Shown here piece by piece: positions 1-8,434 of a stretch of DNA of 64,000 bases. Origin of the DNA: a candidate division KSB3 bacterium (GTDB lineage Bacteria; Moduliflexota; Moduliflexia; Moduliflexales; Moduliflexaceae); assembly GCA_002748425.1 (NCBI GenBank), contig PDSJ01000027.1:1-64000 (forward strand). Reading direction: 5' to 3'. Position 1 is the stretch's first letter. Every line of letters starts with the position of its first letter. The translations under genes were made by a program, and so were the position numbers. The notes beneath the pieces are model-generated. The model did no database searches, had not been told where the DNA came from, and saw only the letters and a program-made list of their open reading frames with translations.

Positions 1-72
1 CAAGGAATGGTAAAACGAGATTTTTGTACCACACTGAGTTGGCAGCCATTCTGCTTCCCGGATGGTGCGGGG

Positions 73-1017
73 TTAAATGCGTTGTTCAGCAAACCCTAAA
101 TAACTTAAAGCTGCGAGGCGGCGAGTGGGAAAATTGGAGGGGCGCAGCCGGAAGAAATGCCAGGCTTCGGCCGGCATCACGTCAATATCAAGACAAGGAC
201 GCAGCATGTTCCAGAGAGACAACATCTCGCTGATATAGCTGTGGCTTTCGGGGTCGTCATCCTCTGGGCAGTCGGGCAGCAGACCGGCAGCGCCCAAAAG
301 CATGGCCTGAATCCAGGGCAGAGACCGCCCGGGACTTCCCCCATGATCCGGAAGGTGTGACAGAATTGTGTCTAAGGGAAGGAGCCGCGCCAGGCGCAGA
401 AACGGCTCTTTATTGCTGCTGTATCCAAGCCCTTCGCAAAGCGCTTCATACAAAAGCTGCTGAAAGTCGCCGCATTCGTTGAGCCGGAGATCGAAACGTC
501 CGGCCCGATCGTAGAGGCGTTTGCGCCCTAACTGCTGCAGGCGTTCGAGAAGCTGTTCGTCTGGCACATACCGCAGTCGTGCCTGGCAGTCTTCATAGTC
601 TGCCTTTTGCCGCTCATCACGTGCCGCAAAAATCCGTTGCAACACCTCGACTGGAAAGGCCAGGCTGTTCTGCAGGAGCAGATGCGCGACACGTGTCCCG
701 TCTGCTGTATAAACGGGGAGATTTCTGCCGCGCGGATCGTCCCAGAACACAACATGCAGAATTGTCCGATTATAGGCCGGATCCCTGTCGTGCCCGTGGG
801 CATGCCAGCTGGAGCGGTGGAGATGTAATTCAACATCCCCTTCAAAGAGCTGTGAGCCGATTCGAATGAGCGCATGTGTAAAGTCTGGACCGTTATCGGT
901 ATTTTTGCACCCCCGGCGGACGATTTGAACAGGAAGCCCCTCAGACGTCATTAAGCCGTCGGGGCGCAGGCGCTGTTCCTCCCAGATTCTCGATAAAACG
1001 CTTTCCGTGATTTTCAT
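73..1017 (-). CDS. DUF2851 family protein
   Basis: A 314-residue protein of the DUF2851 family. The N-terminal third carries the family's features: an early Trp followed by the segment NTDNGPDF and then GDVELHLHRSSWHAHGHDRD, reminiscent of a metal-binding or nuclease-like core because of its clustered His and Asp residues. No signal peptide or membrane segment is evident. The biochemical function of the family is not established. The start ATG at 1017 gives a full-length family member. The gene lies 13 nt downstream of the trkA-like gene on the same strand, so it may be the last gene of a trkH-trkA-DUF2851 transcript, although a shared function is not implied. I am confident of the family and ignorant of the activity. 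Confidence 0.85.
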   Translation of the reverse strand: MKITESVLSRIWEEQRLRPDGLMTSEGLPVQIVRRGCKNTDNGPDFTHALIRIGSQLFEGDVELHLHRSSWHAHGHDRDPAYNRTILHVVFWDDPRGRNLPVYTADGTRVAHLLLQNSLAFPVEVLQRIFAARDERQKADYEDCQARLRYVPDEQLLERLQQLGRKRLYDRAGRFDLRLNECGDFQQLLYEALCEGLGYSSNKEPFLRLARLLPLDTILSHLPDHGGSPGRSLPWIQAMLLGAAGLLPDCPEDDDPESHSYISEMLSLWNMLRPCLDIDVMPAEAWHFFRLRPSNFPTRRLAALSYLGFAEQRI

Positions 1018-1030
1018 GATATTATATCAT

Positions 1031-1732
1031 TCAAGCAGTATCGACATCATCGGCGAATTCTCTGAGATTCTTATCATGCCCGAAGAGCACAAGAATGTCG
1101 CCCTCTAGAACCATATCGTCTGCTTTGGGAACGCTGATGATGTGCTCGACAGTATCCTGCCCCAGGAAATTCCGGCGGGGCGTCTGGCGTTTGATGGTGA
1201 CAATATTCAACTGATAGTCTTCCAGACGCCGCCGCAGTTCATCAATATGATTGCCGAGCATCGCTTCCGGCGCGACCAGTTGAGCGATGCTGTGATCTTT
1301 GCCCAATTCGATGCGATCAAAGAAAATATCCGAGATCAACTCTTTGGCGACATTGTGTCCGACCTCTTCTTCAGGCAGGACCACGCGGTCACAGCCGACC
1401 TGTTCCAGAATGTCTTTGCGGATGCGGGTTCTGGCGCGGGAAACGACCTTCGGGACCCCCAGCTTTTTCAGGGCAGCCACTGTCAGAAGGGTTTCCTCAA
1501 AATCTGTGCCGATCGCCACCACAGCGGCATCGACGTGCTGTAAGTCCTGTTCTTCAAGGGATTCCTGATCTGTTCCGTCGACCTGTATCGCAATCAGGAC
1601 ATCGTCCTTAATACTATCGACATTTTCAAAATCTTTATCAATGGCGATCACCTCGACACCCATCTGAGTCAGGGTGATCGCAGCGCTCCTCCCAAAGGAG
1701 CCAAGGCCGATCACGGCAATACGTTTTTTCAT
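1031..1732 (-). CDS. trkA: TrkA/KtrA-type potassium channel regulatory subunit
   Basis: Cytoplasmic gating subunit of a Trk/Ktr potassium uptake system, 233 residues. It opens with a Rossmann nucleotide-binding fold, IAVIGLGSFGRSAA (RCK_N domain, about residues 4-130), with an acidic residue ending the second strand (AIDKD) as expected for NAD(H) or ATP/ADP binding. A C-terminal RCK_C domain follows (about 140-230, ending DILVLFGHDKNLREFA). It is a single-RCK protein, the KtrA size, rather than the doubled E. coli TrkA. Its ATG overlaps the stop of the upstream trkH-like gene (ATGA), so the two are translationally coupled and very likely form one complex. KtrA and KtrC cannot be told apart from sequence alone. 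Confidence 0.93.
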   Translation of the reverse strand: MKKRIAVIGLGSFGRSAAITLTQMGVEVIAIDKDFENVDSIKDDVLIAIQVDGTDQESLEEQDLQHVDAAVVAIGTDFEETLLTVAALKKLGVPKVVSRARTRIRKDILEQVGCDRVVLPEEEVGHNVAKELISDIFFDRIELGKDHSIAQLVAPEAMLGNHIDELRRRLEDYQLNIVTIKRQTPRRNFLGQDTVEHIISVPKADDMVLEGDILVLFGHDKNLREFADDVDTA

Positions 1733-3492
1733 CCGATGTGAACCTGCTCTTCTGGATAGCGGTAGCGTTCGCTGTGCTGCCGCTGTCCAATGGCAAGCGC
1801 CAGGGTAAATGGGCCGATACGCCCTAAAAACATGGTTCCGATAAGTAAAAGGCGACCCGGAATGCTGAGTTCGGGCGTTACACCAGTGGTGACGCCAACT
1901 GTCGCCAGAGCCGACACAGTTTCAAACAACAACGCTATCGGACGTCGGGCTTCCGTGAGTGTCAGCAGGAAGGCGACACTGAAAGCGACGATGAGATAGA
2001 GGGTGACAACGACAATCGCCTGATAGGAGACGCTGACCGGAATGCTTCGGCGAAACAGTTCAACGCGTGAGCGTCCCCGGGCAAGAGCGAAGACTGTGCT
2101 CAGGAGTATGGCAACTGTCGTGACTTTCAGGCCGCCGCCGGTCGATCCGGGAGCGGCTCCGATAAACATGAGCGGGAGCGCAAGCATCAACGTAGAATCG
2201 TTCAGGGCTGAAAAATCCACAGTGTTGAACCCTGCCGTACGTAAAGTGACTGATTGAAAGAGCGCGCTAAGAAGTTTTTGGTGAAAGGGCTGCTCGTTGA
2301 GAGCGTCGTGGTGTTCCAGAGCAAGAAAGGCGAGTGCTGCAGACAAGAGCAAGACAGCGGTCGTGAGGAGGATCAAGCGGCTTTGCACTGAAAGACGTGT
2401 GTGTCTCTTCCGCGCGATTTTCTGGGACGTATATGTTCCAAGCTCGCTCAAGGTACTGAAGCCGATCCCGCCCAGAACGATCAGAGCGCAGATGATGAGA
2501 TTGATGCGTATGTGTCCTGCAAAGGGCAGGAGACTGTCGGAAAATGTGGAAAATCCGGCATTACAAAAGGCGGAAACAGCGTGGAAAACGGAGAAGTAGA
2601 GTGCCTGTCGGGGGAGAAACATGTCCTGCCAGCTCATGTAGAGCAGGACAGCACCGCATACTTCGATGCCCAGGGTCGTCAGCAGGACGATTTTCAGCAC
2701 GGCCCCCAGCCGGGCAAGGCGGTCGGTCTTCAGCATATCGCCGAGCAGCACCTGTTCTCTACCGCTCATGCGCTGGCCGAGAAAAAGACTGAAAAAGGCC
2801 GTCACCGTCATAATGCCCAAGCCTCCAAGCTGGATCAGTCCCAAAATGATGACTTGGCCGCTGCGTGTAAAGGCGGTCGCAGTGTCGACAACGATCAGTC
2901 CGGTGACACAGACTGCCGAGGTCGCAGTAAAAAGGGCATCGAGTGGACTTAACGGCACGTTCGTAGATGTTGGCAGCAGGAGAAGGCCGCTTCCTGCGAG
3001 AATTGTGATGCTGAAGCTCATGACAATGAAACGAGCCGGCGAGCTGTTGAACTGGGCCAGGAATTGTACGATTTTGACGATCCAGCGCAGAATATTCATC
3101 AGAATGTAGACCTGAAGCACAAGGCGGTGGGGATCCTGGAGAGTCAACGCGGCGATCTTGTGAACACCCGGAATTTGCCTGAGGTCCAGATGGAAAACTG
3201 ATACTGACAGGAGGTCCAAGAGAATGAACGCTGTAAAGAGATATTTGATGAGATTGCTGCGCGCGTAGCGCCATCGGTCGCGGCGAATGAAGAGTTGGGC
3301 AATATATCCGTTTACGAAAAACACGCCGATGAGAATCAACGCGCTTCCGATCTGGTCGTGCTGCCGGCGCGAAAGATAAAATCCATACTCCAGCAACAGG
3401 AGTATGGCGCCCGCCAGCGCAGTCAGGCCCATCACCCAGCGTAAGATATATAAAATTGTCTGTGTTTTGCTATATTCGGACCGGAACGACAT
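1729..3492 (-). CDS. trkH: TrkH/KtrB-type potassium uptake membrane protein
   Basis: Integral membrane potassium translocating subunit, partner of the downstream RCK protein. The protein has about ten or more hydrophobic segments and the repeated selectivity-filter loops of the SKT superfamily, for example TATSAVCVTGLIVVDT, HAVSAFCNAGFSTFSD, QSVTLRTAGFNTVDF and ETVSALATVGVTTGVTP, each with the conserved Gly of a pore loop. The extended ORF reaches 3558, but the first 22 residues lack family character. I place the start at the Met at 3492 (587 residues); a start at 3513 is also possible. A TTGACA box at 3594-3599 on this strand could belong to its promoter. An N-terminal hydrophobic extension of about 150 residues precedes the first pore loop, longer than in Bacillus KtrB. 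Confidence 0.92.
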   Translation of the reverse strand: MSFRSEYSKTQTILYILRWVMGLTALAGAILLLLEYGFYLSRRQHDQIGSALILIGVFFVNGYIAQLFIRRDRWRYARSNLIKYLFTAFILLDLLSVSVFHLDLRQIPGVHKIAALTLQDPHRLVLQVYILMNILRWIVKIVQFLAQFNSSPARFIVMSFSITILAGSGLLLLPTSTNVPLSPLDALFTATSAVCVTGLIVVDTATAFTRSGQVIILGLIQLGGLGIMTVTAFFSLFLGQRMSGREQVLLGDMLKTDRLARLGAVLKIVLLTTLGIEVCGAVLLYMSWQDMFLPRQALYFSVFHAVSAFCNAGFSTFSDSLLPFAGHIRINLIICALIVLGGIGFSTLSELGTYTSQKIARKRHTRLSVQSRLILLTTAVLLLSAALAFLALEHHDALNEQPFHQKLLSALFQSVTLRTAGFNTVDFSALNDSTLMLALPLMFIGAAPGSTGGGLKVTTVAILLSTVFALARGRSRVELFRRSIPVSVSYQAIVVVTLYLIVAFSVAFLLTLTEARRPIALLFETVSALATVGVTTGVTPELSIPGRLLLIGTMFLGRIGPFTLALAIGQRQHSERYRYPEEQVHIG

Positions 3493-4237
3493 AAACGAGT
3501 GTCGCCACTCCATGCAAGCGCCAAAAATTTCGAAGCATGTCTCTGCTGAAACGGTCAATCCTGGAAAGAATCGACATCACGGTCTGCTGTTCTTGTCAAC
3601 TGGAATCTGAATATTTTCATCGTTTTGTTACAATTGCAGGCCAGGCCGTGTGCTTTTTCTCCGAGGCAGCCTTGTGCGTGAACATCTGCTAGTCTTTAGT
3701 GCTTAATGGATCTTATCGTGAGGAAAAAATATTTTTCATGTTCACATACAAGGTGCTCCGATCGATTTCAACGGCTTCGGCAGCTTTCCCTTCTCGCAGG
3801 ATCGGGCCAAGGCAGGGCGATGTTTCTTTCGTGGTGTTCGCCAGCAAAGACGGCATAGGCCGCAGGATGCAGGAATTTCAGTCTTTTCAGGACGATTCTT
3901 GTTATGATGAGCGCAGTCTCAACATCACTCTTCGCCGGCCCTTCCCTTGAAATAGAGAACGTCCTGGGTTGCTTCTCCTGCTTCTGGGAGAGGGCCAGAC
4001 AAAAAGAGTGAATTGTGAATTTATAGAAGCAATTCTTATGCCCGAGAGTCTGCATGACGGTGAGGTGCGGTCTGGGGCCAGAGGAACAGCATGAGAAAAG
4101 GAGAGTCCGCAGCTTGGAAGAACACCTGCCTACAGTGTATTTCTCTCAACGTCTCGTACAACTTTCAGGAAATATTGCTGCCTGAATTCAGGAAATGATA
4201 TTTCTCATGTACACGATGCGTATGGTGCTTTGGAGCG
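3493..4237. other. Intergenic region with no intact gene
   Basis: About 745 nt between the divergent-looking trkH start and the end of the YheT-like gene. Two 80-95 codon open frames occur, but neither has a ribosome binding site, a recognisable domain or coherent codon use. The only protein-like signal is a short stretch resembling a Fis-type helix-turn-helix at 3713-3802 on the minus strand, listed separately. Several TTGACA/TGTCAA hexamers are present near 3594. Confidence 0.6.
3713..3802 (-). pseudogene. Possible remnant of a Fis-type helix-turn-helix C-terminus
   Basis: Reading the minus strand from 3802 gives 29 codons to a TAA, including REGKAAEAVEIDRSTLYVNM. This resembles the C-terminal Fis/HTH_8 helix-turn-helix of sigma-54 activators (compare GNRSKAARELGIDRKTLVNK in the intact regulator at 50891-52219 of this window). 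The frame is open only about 30 codons further upstream and shows no AAA+ domain, start codon or ribosome site. I infer a decayed end of a regulator gene; a chance match remains possible because the stretch is short. Confidence 0.3.
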
Positions 4238-5218
4238 TCAGGAGTGGGTAGTAAGGGTTTGGACGAAATCGCAGATCCTGGTCTCATGCCAGTATTCTCC
4301 GTCTGGACGGCGGGCCATAAATCCGACATGTCCGCCAAAGTCTGGCATCTCCAGAAAGAGATATGGGTGGGAAGCAGCTTCTTTTAGCGGATAGCTGGCC
4401 TCCGCCAGAAACGGATCGTCTAAGGCATTCAAGAGAAGCGTCGGGATGTGAATGCCGGCCAGAAGTCGTTTCGGACTACAGCGTGCCCAATAATCTTCGG
4501 CGTTCCTGAATCCGTGAATCGGGGCTGTATAGCGGTCGTCGAAGATTTTCAGGCTGGTCACTTCATGAAAATTCCTATCGCTGATTTTATCAGGCATTTG
4601 TCGCATTTTGAGTCGGATTTTTTTTCGGAAACAGCGCAGGAAATTTTTGAGATACATGGTATTACCCGCTTCGGAGAGTCGTTCGGCTGACGTAGCCAGA
4701 TCGCAGGGAGTTGACACAGCTGCTGCCCCAAGCATTTCCTCGGGAAGTGAAGACCCCCGTTCTCCAAGATAGTTCAGCGTGAGGCACCCTCCTAAGCTGA
4801 ATCCGATCAGCGCGATCTCCCGGTAAGCAGGATAATGCGTGAGAATATGCGTGATGACAGTCTCGACGTCGTCGGTTGCGCCGCTGTGGTAGCTGCGCAG
4901 AAGGCGGTTGGGTTCACCGCTGCACCCTCGCAGGTTCAGCGCGACTCCATCCCACCCCCGACGCGCAAACGCTTTGATCATGCCTGGGATATAGCGTGAA
5001 CGCGAGCTGCCTTCCAACCCGTGAATCGTGAGAATGAGCCGGGTAGACCCATGTCGGGCCCAGTCGAGATCGAGGAAATCATCGTCAGGCGTTGAAATGC
5101 GCTCGCGGGAGAACGTGACACCACGAATTGTACGAAAAAGTGAGGGATAGATTGTGTGAAAATGGCAATTTTTAAAGGCTGCGATCGGCCGATACGCTGA
5201 TTTGTCTACGATAGGCAT
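4238..5218 (-). CDS. YheT-like alpha/beta hydrolase
   Basis: Predicted serine hydrolase of the YheT (UPF0017) branch of the alpha/beta-hydrolase superfamily, about 326 residues from the chosen ATG. Family marks in order: LILTIHGLEGSSRSRYIPGM (oxyanion region), GWDGVALNLRGCSGEPN, YHSGATDDVETVI, the nucleophile elbow ALIGFSLGGCLTL, and near the C-terminus DDPFLAEASYP and GGHVGFM that carry the acid and His of the triad. A longer reading frame begins with a TTG at 5290 preceded by AGGAAG; the ATG at 5218 aligns better with family starts. The natural substrate of the family is uncertain; short-chain esters are typical test substrates. It has no functional link to its neighbours. Confidence 0.9.
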   Translation of the reverse strand: MPIVDKSAYRPIAAFKNCHFHTIYPSLFRTIRGVTFSRERISTPDDDFLDLDWARHGSTRLILTIHGLEGSSRSRYIPGMIKAFARRGWDGVALNLRGCSGEPNRLLRSYHSGATDDVETVITHILTHYPAYREIALIGFSLGGCLTLNYLGERGSSLPEEMLGAAAVSTPCDLATSAERLSEAGNTMYLKNFLRCFRKKIRLKMRQMPDKISDRNFHEVTSLKIFDDRYTAPIHGFRNAEDYWARCSPKRLLAGIHIPTLLLNALDDPFLAEASYPLKEAASHPYLFLEMPDFGGHVGFMARRPDGEYWHETRICDFVQTLTTHS

Positions 5219-5335
5219 AACTTCATTCAGTCTTGTTGCACAAAAATCAAATGAAACGGAAGAAAAAGGAACGGCAGTACTGGGGTTCAAGCTTCCTGAC
5301 GACCTGCACCGGGAACCGTAGGCTGGTCTGCCCCG

Positions 5336-5707
5336 CTAAAAACCATACCCCCGCCCTATCCAGTAATGCCAGTCTTCAAGGGCTTCGCGTGTTTGTGCAT
5401 CGGGGTTTGTGCTTCGGAGTTGGGCAAGAGGAACGAATAGACTGTCTTCGTCGCCCTGTTCGACCTGGACATAGATCTCCCGTAAACATTTGTGTTCATC
5501 AGCCATTCCTGTTACGCGCACGGCATCGCCTTTTTGTAAAGGCGACTTTGGGTGCTCGCGCAAGCAGATCGCTTCAAAAGGGAAGGTCAGCGAGCCGTCA
5601 AGGTAATAATACCAACCCATAGCGCGTTCTTCTTCATCACAGGCATCGATGAGAATTTCCAAATCGATTCGTTTTTCACGACGATGATCTCGTTTTAATC
5701 GTTCCAT
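5336..5707 (-). CDS. CcbP-like calcium-binding protein
   Basis: Small acidic protein of 123 residues resembling the CcbP calcium-binding family first described in heterocyst-forming cyanobacteria. Visible matches include an early basic segment followed by the acidic EILIDACDEEERAMGWYYYL, then LTFPFEA, a hydrophobic beta-like core with QKGDAVRVTGMAD, and the C-terminal EDWHYWIGRGYGF. The many Asp and Glu residues suit ion binding by surface charge rather than by EF hands, none of which is present. The open frame extends to a TTG at 5722, but the ATG at 5707 follows a GAGAGAG ribosome site and is preferred. A calcium role here is inferred from the family only. Confidence 0.75.
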   Translation of the reverse strand: MERLKRDHRREKRIDLEILIDACDEEERAMGWYYYLDGSLTFPFEAICLREHPKSPLQKGDAVRVTGMADEHKCLREIYVQVEQGDEDSLFVPLAQLRSTNPDAQTREALEDWHYWIGRGYGF

Positions 5708-5820
5708 GACTCTCTCAAGCAACAGCTTTTACTCTACGATCTTGACAACCGGATTGCGCTCCAGCTCAAAATCCGAGATATGTTATTACATGACGTGTAT
5801 ACATCTATCAATACAAGCTT

Positions 5821-7023
5821 CTACAGACGGATATTGACGCCTGTCTGCACAGTATGCATATTCGAATACGTGTGAAAGATCGTTCGCGGATTGCCCTCAG
5901 TCTGAGGATGCCGATTCTCGACCTCTCCATCCTGCCTGCTGAATTCATACGCAAGCCAGAGCCCGAAACGACGACGGATATCATGGGAAATACGACCACT
6001 GAGGGACCAGGCATCCCATGCATAAGTCATTATCTGATCGGGCCTATAGTTCCGCTCAAGCGTATGGCGGGCAAACGATCCGCCAAGCTGCAGGGAAGTC
6101 GTATACTTTAAAAACCATGTTGTCGATACTGTGAACATCTGTTCGCAGAGCGTATCGTCATAGAATGATGCTCCGAGTGGGGCGCGATCGTCGTGCGAAG
6201 TCATGGTCGTGGAATGACCGTCAGTCTGACGATAACGATACCCTAGACGGGTTCTGATCCGCTTATGAAAAATATAGATTCCCAGCAGGCGCAGCTCCCG
6301 TCCATCAGCTTCTGTGGAGTCATGAACCTGTGTTCTCGACAGAGGCGTTTCTGCGGTCCAGTGTGTTTTTACGGCTGCGTACTCCCGATCAAGGGCGGCG
6401 ATATCTGCTGAAACACGAAAATGATCGCTGAGATAGCGTGAGAGGCCAAAACCGTATTGCCGTCGAATCTCATCGCTTTTTCCGTCGCCGAGCAGACCGA
6501 AGGTATTTGCCAGCGTCACATCTTCTTCGCGTTCGGCCGAATCAAGCATGAACGTGAGCCCGGTTGAGGTCCAGGGCTGCAGCTCAAGGCGGAGAGCGAC
6601 ACGGCGCTGCTGGGGAGAGGAGGAGCTGAGCGCACGATAGGCGTTTGCCGTATTCTGAAAGACGTGAGACGCTGTATATTCGGGTTGAACGCTCAGCTCC
6701 AGGCGAAGACTTGCGGGCCGTGCGTAAAATGGCTCTAAGCGGATCGGCGTGTCTGGCGTATCAGAAATCGGGGTAAAAAAGAACGAGTAGGCCAGGGAGA
6801 AGCGATGACGTGTGTATTCGTCATGAGCTGAGATAGACGGAGCTTCCGTCTCATTGATGACATAGTCATCATGCGCATATCGGTATGACGACCAAGACCA
6901 TGCGGGCGCAAGTTCATGACGAATGGGGACATCTGCATGCAGGACGCACGCAAAGAACTCCACCACACCCGCACTGACGATGGCAATAACGCGCTGCCGG
7001 GATTTTCGGGTCATCAAAATCAT
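5821..7023 (-). CDS. Predicted outer-membrane beta-barrel protein
   Basis: A 400-residue secreted protein that I do not recognise at family level. The N-terminus has a positively charged stretch and a hydrophobic run with a likely signal-peptidase I site after VLHA, so the mature chain would begin DVPIRH. The rest alternates polar and aromatic or hydrophobic residues in short segments separated by charged turns, such as RIRTRLGYRYRQ, FLKYTTSLQLGGSFARHTL and RFGLWLAYEFSRQDGE, the pattern of a transmembrane beta-barrel. The chain ends in a beta-like strand, QTGVNIRL, although the last residue is Leu rather than the usual Phe. Start is either 7023 or 7014; neither has a good ribosome site. DUF3570-type barrels are similar in size, but I cannot confirm that assignment. 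Confidence 0.65.
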   Translation of the reverse strand: MILMTRKSRQRVIAIVSAGVVEFFACVLHADVPIRHELAPAWSWSSYRYAHDDYVINETEAPSISAHDEYTRHRFSLAYSFFFTPISDTPDTPIRLEPFYARPASLRLELSVQPEYTASHVFQNTANAYRALSSSSPQQRRVALRLELQPWTSTGLTFMLDSAEREEDVTLANTFGLLGDGKSDEIRRQYGFGLSRYLSDHFRVSADIAALDREYAAVKTHWTAETPLSRTQVHDSTEADGRELRLLGIYIFHKRIRTRLGYRYRQTDGHSTTMTSHDDRAPLGASFYDDTLCEQMFTVSTTWFLKYTTSLQLGGSFARHTLERNYRPDQIMTYAWDAWSLSGRISHDIRRRFGLWLAYEFSRQDGEVENRHPQTEGNPRTIFHTYSNMHTVQTGVNIRL

Positions 7024-7171
7024 TTGTCGTTGTCGGCTGAAAATTACAAGACATCGCTTTCGTTCCACTGTGTCCAACAAAACAACGAATTTTCAGGATT
7101 CTGTCAAGAATTTTTGATCGAAGTATTGCAGGAAAATACTCTGCGTCCCTTTGGCCGGCGCTTTCGTTGCT

Positions 7172-8110
7172 TCAGTGGCGTTTTGCCGTCCTCGATGCTT
7201 TTCTGGAGCGTGCGTACATTCCGTGTCGTTGTTCTGTGGCAAGAATCTGTGCAGGGAGGCGTAATTCATCGGCTGTGATATAGGTCCCTTCCACCTGCCG
7301 GGCGGCTTGCCGGGCAGCTGTGTTTGCCGCATCTTCGGCCGGCTGCCCGTGAAAGAGCCGCTGCGTCAAATAGGTCGCAAAAAATACGTCACCGGCGCCT
7401 GTTGAATCCCCGTCAACGCTGACCGGACAGGCTTTGTAGCGGAGCTCGTTCCCGTCGATATCTTTCACAATACCCCCCTGAGATCCTTGCGTCACGACGA
7501 TTTCCTGAATGCTGAAACGGCGCATGAGTCTGGGAAGGCTGATCTCATATCGTTCGAGAATATAGCTCAACTCAGTATAGTCGGCTTTGATGATGTCTGC
7601 GACGCGCAAGGCATGAGGCAGCAAGTCTGAGACGGCGGGATGAACCAGGCCACGCCGTTGTTCTCTGACATAACCCTGCAGGTCAAGGCTGATGCAGGGA
7701 ACACGGTGCCGGAGCAGCTCGAGTTGCTCGCTTTCGAGGTCTGCTGGGAACAGAGGCCCGAGAGATAAGAGATCCGCAGCGTGAAGGAGAGGAATGATGC
7801 GGGCAATCTGGATAGGATCGGCGGTGCAGAGAAGCTGCTGGCGACGATGGTCTCCCTTGATATCGTGAATGAAACAGGTTGTTGCCTTGCTGCTGTCGCA
7901 GGATACGCGCAGCCCTCTGCGGCGAAGGGTCTCAAGAATCCCTTTGTGCCGGGTGGCGACATTGGACAGAATGGTCGTCTCGACATGCTGTCGCTGAAAG
8001 CTCAGACCAGCATAGGTCGTGACTCCTCCCAGCTTCCAGACGCTTGTTGCATGCTGAATAACCTTATCAATGGTCGTGGACCCGACAACGACTACACGAT
8101 GTCTCTGCAT
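7172..8110 (-). CDS. PfkB-family carbohydrate kinase
   Basis: ATP-dependent sugar or nucleoside kinase of the ribokinase/PfkB fold, 312 residues. Seen: an N-terminal VVVGSTTIDKVIQ strand-loop, the small-domain KLGGVTTYAGLSFQ with GG, and the C-terminal signature DGDSTGAGDVFFATYLT whose GAGD motif holds the catalytic Asp and the anion hole. Length is typical. The substrate cannot be told from sequence; the lid residues differ from those of ribokinase and adenosine kinase. It is divergent from a LacI-family gene, with two palindromic operators between them, so expression is probably controlled by that regulator in response to the sugar or a derivative. The last residues after about 290 are basic and look disordered. 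Confidence 0.88.
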   Translation of the reverse strand: MQRHRVVVVGSTTIDKVIQHATSVWKLGGVTTYAGLSFQRQHVETTILSNVATRHKGILETLRRRGLRVSCDSSKATTCFIHDIKGDHRRQQLLCTADPIQIARIIPLLHAADLLSLGPLFPADLESEQLELLRHRVPCISLDLQGYVREQRRGLVHPAVSDLLPHALRVADIIKADYTELSYILERYEISLPRLMRRFSIQEIVVTQGSQGGIVKDIDGNELRYKACPVSVDGDSTGAGDVFFATYLTQRLFHGQPAEDAANTAARQAARQVEGTYITADELRLPAQILATEQRHGMYARSRKASRTAKRH

Positions 8111-8214
8111 GAGTATTCCCGGTCAGGGTGATAGAGAGAATCGCCACACGCTTTCGTGACGCGCATTCTGAAAAATTTATTGAATACTATTTAAATTCTC
8201 ATATAATACTTAGC

Positions 8215-8243
8215 TTGACAATCTATTTTTGGTAAATTATACG
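8215..8243 (+). promoter_or_regulatory. Promoter of the lacI-family gene
   Basis: TTGACA at 8215-8220, a 17-nt spacer and TATACG at 8238-8243 form a sigma-70-like promoter facing the LacI-family gene. Transcription would start near 8250, immediately before the first operator palindrome. Confidence 0.6.
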
Positions 8244-8253
8244 CTTTTTGCAG

Positions 8254-8263
8254 AAAACGTTTT
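8254..8263. promoter_or_regulatory. LacI-type operator palindrome, copy 1
   Basis: AAAACGTTTT, a perfect 10-bp palindrome with the central CpG typical of LacI/GalR-family operators. It lies just after the predicted start site of the promoter at 8215-8243, a position where binding would block initiation. A second identical copy lies 118 bp downstream. Confidence 0.55.
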
Positions 8264-8347
8264 TTTACAGTGATAACGATATTGAGAGATCAGCCTGTTC
8301 CAACAGGGAGGAATTTCACCTTCACACTAGGCGAAAGACCTTTTCTG

Positions 8348-8381
8348 TTGACATATCCCTCTATGTAAAGAAAAACGTTTT
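8348..8381 (+). promoter_or_regulatory. TTGACA box with LacI-type operator, copy 2
   Basis: TTGACA at 8348-8353 is followed at 8372-8381 by a second AAAACGTTTT palindrome, which would overlap the -10 region of any promoter using this box. No good -10 hexamer is visible at 17 nt, so the promoter is uncertain, but the operator copy is exact. Together with copy 1 it suggests autoregulation and possibly looping. Confidence 0.5.
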
Positions 8382-8434
8382 CGTAAAAATTTTTATGCTG
8401 AATATAAAGAACGGGGGCTGTAAGGGTGGAAAGC

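Noticed and set aside
2401..2952. A 183-codon plus-strand frame within trkH
   Set aside because: Antisense shadow of a membrane protein gene; hydrophilic Gln/Ser-rich composition typical of complementing hydrophobic codons.
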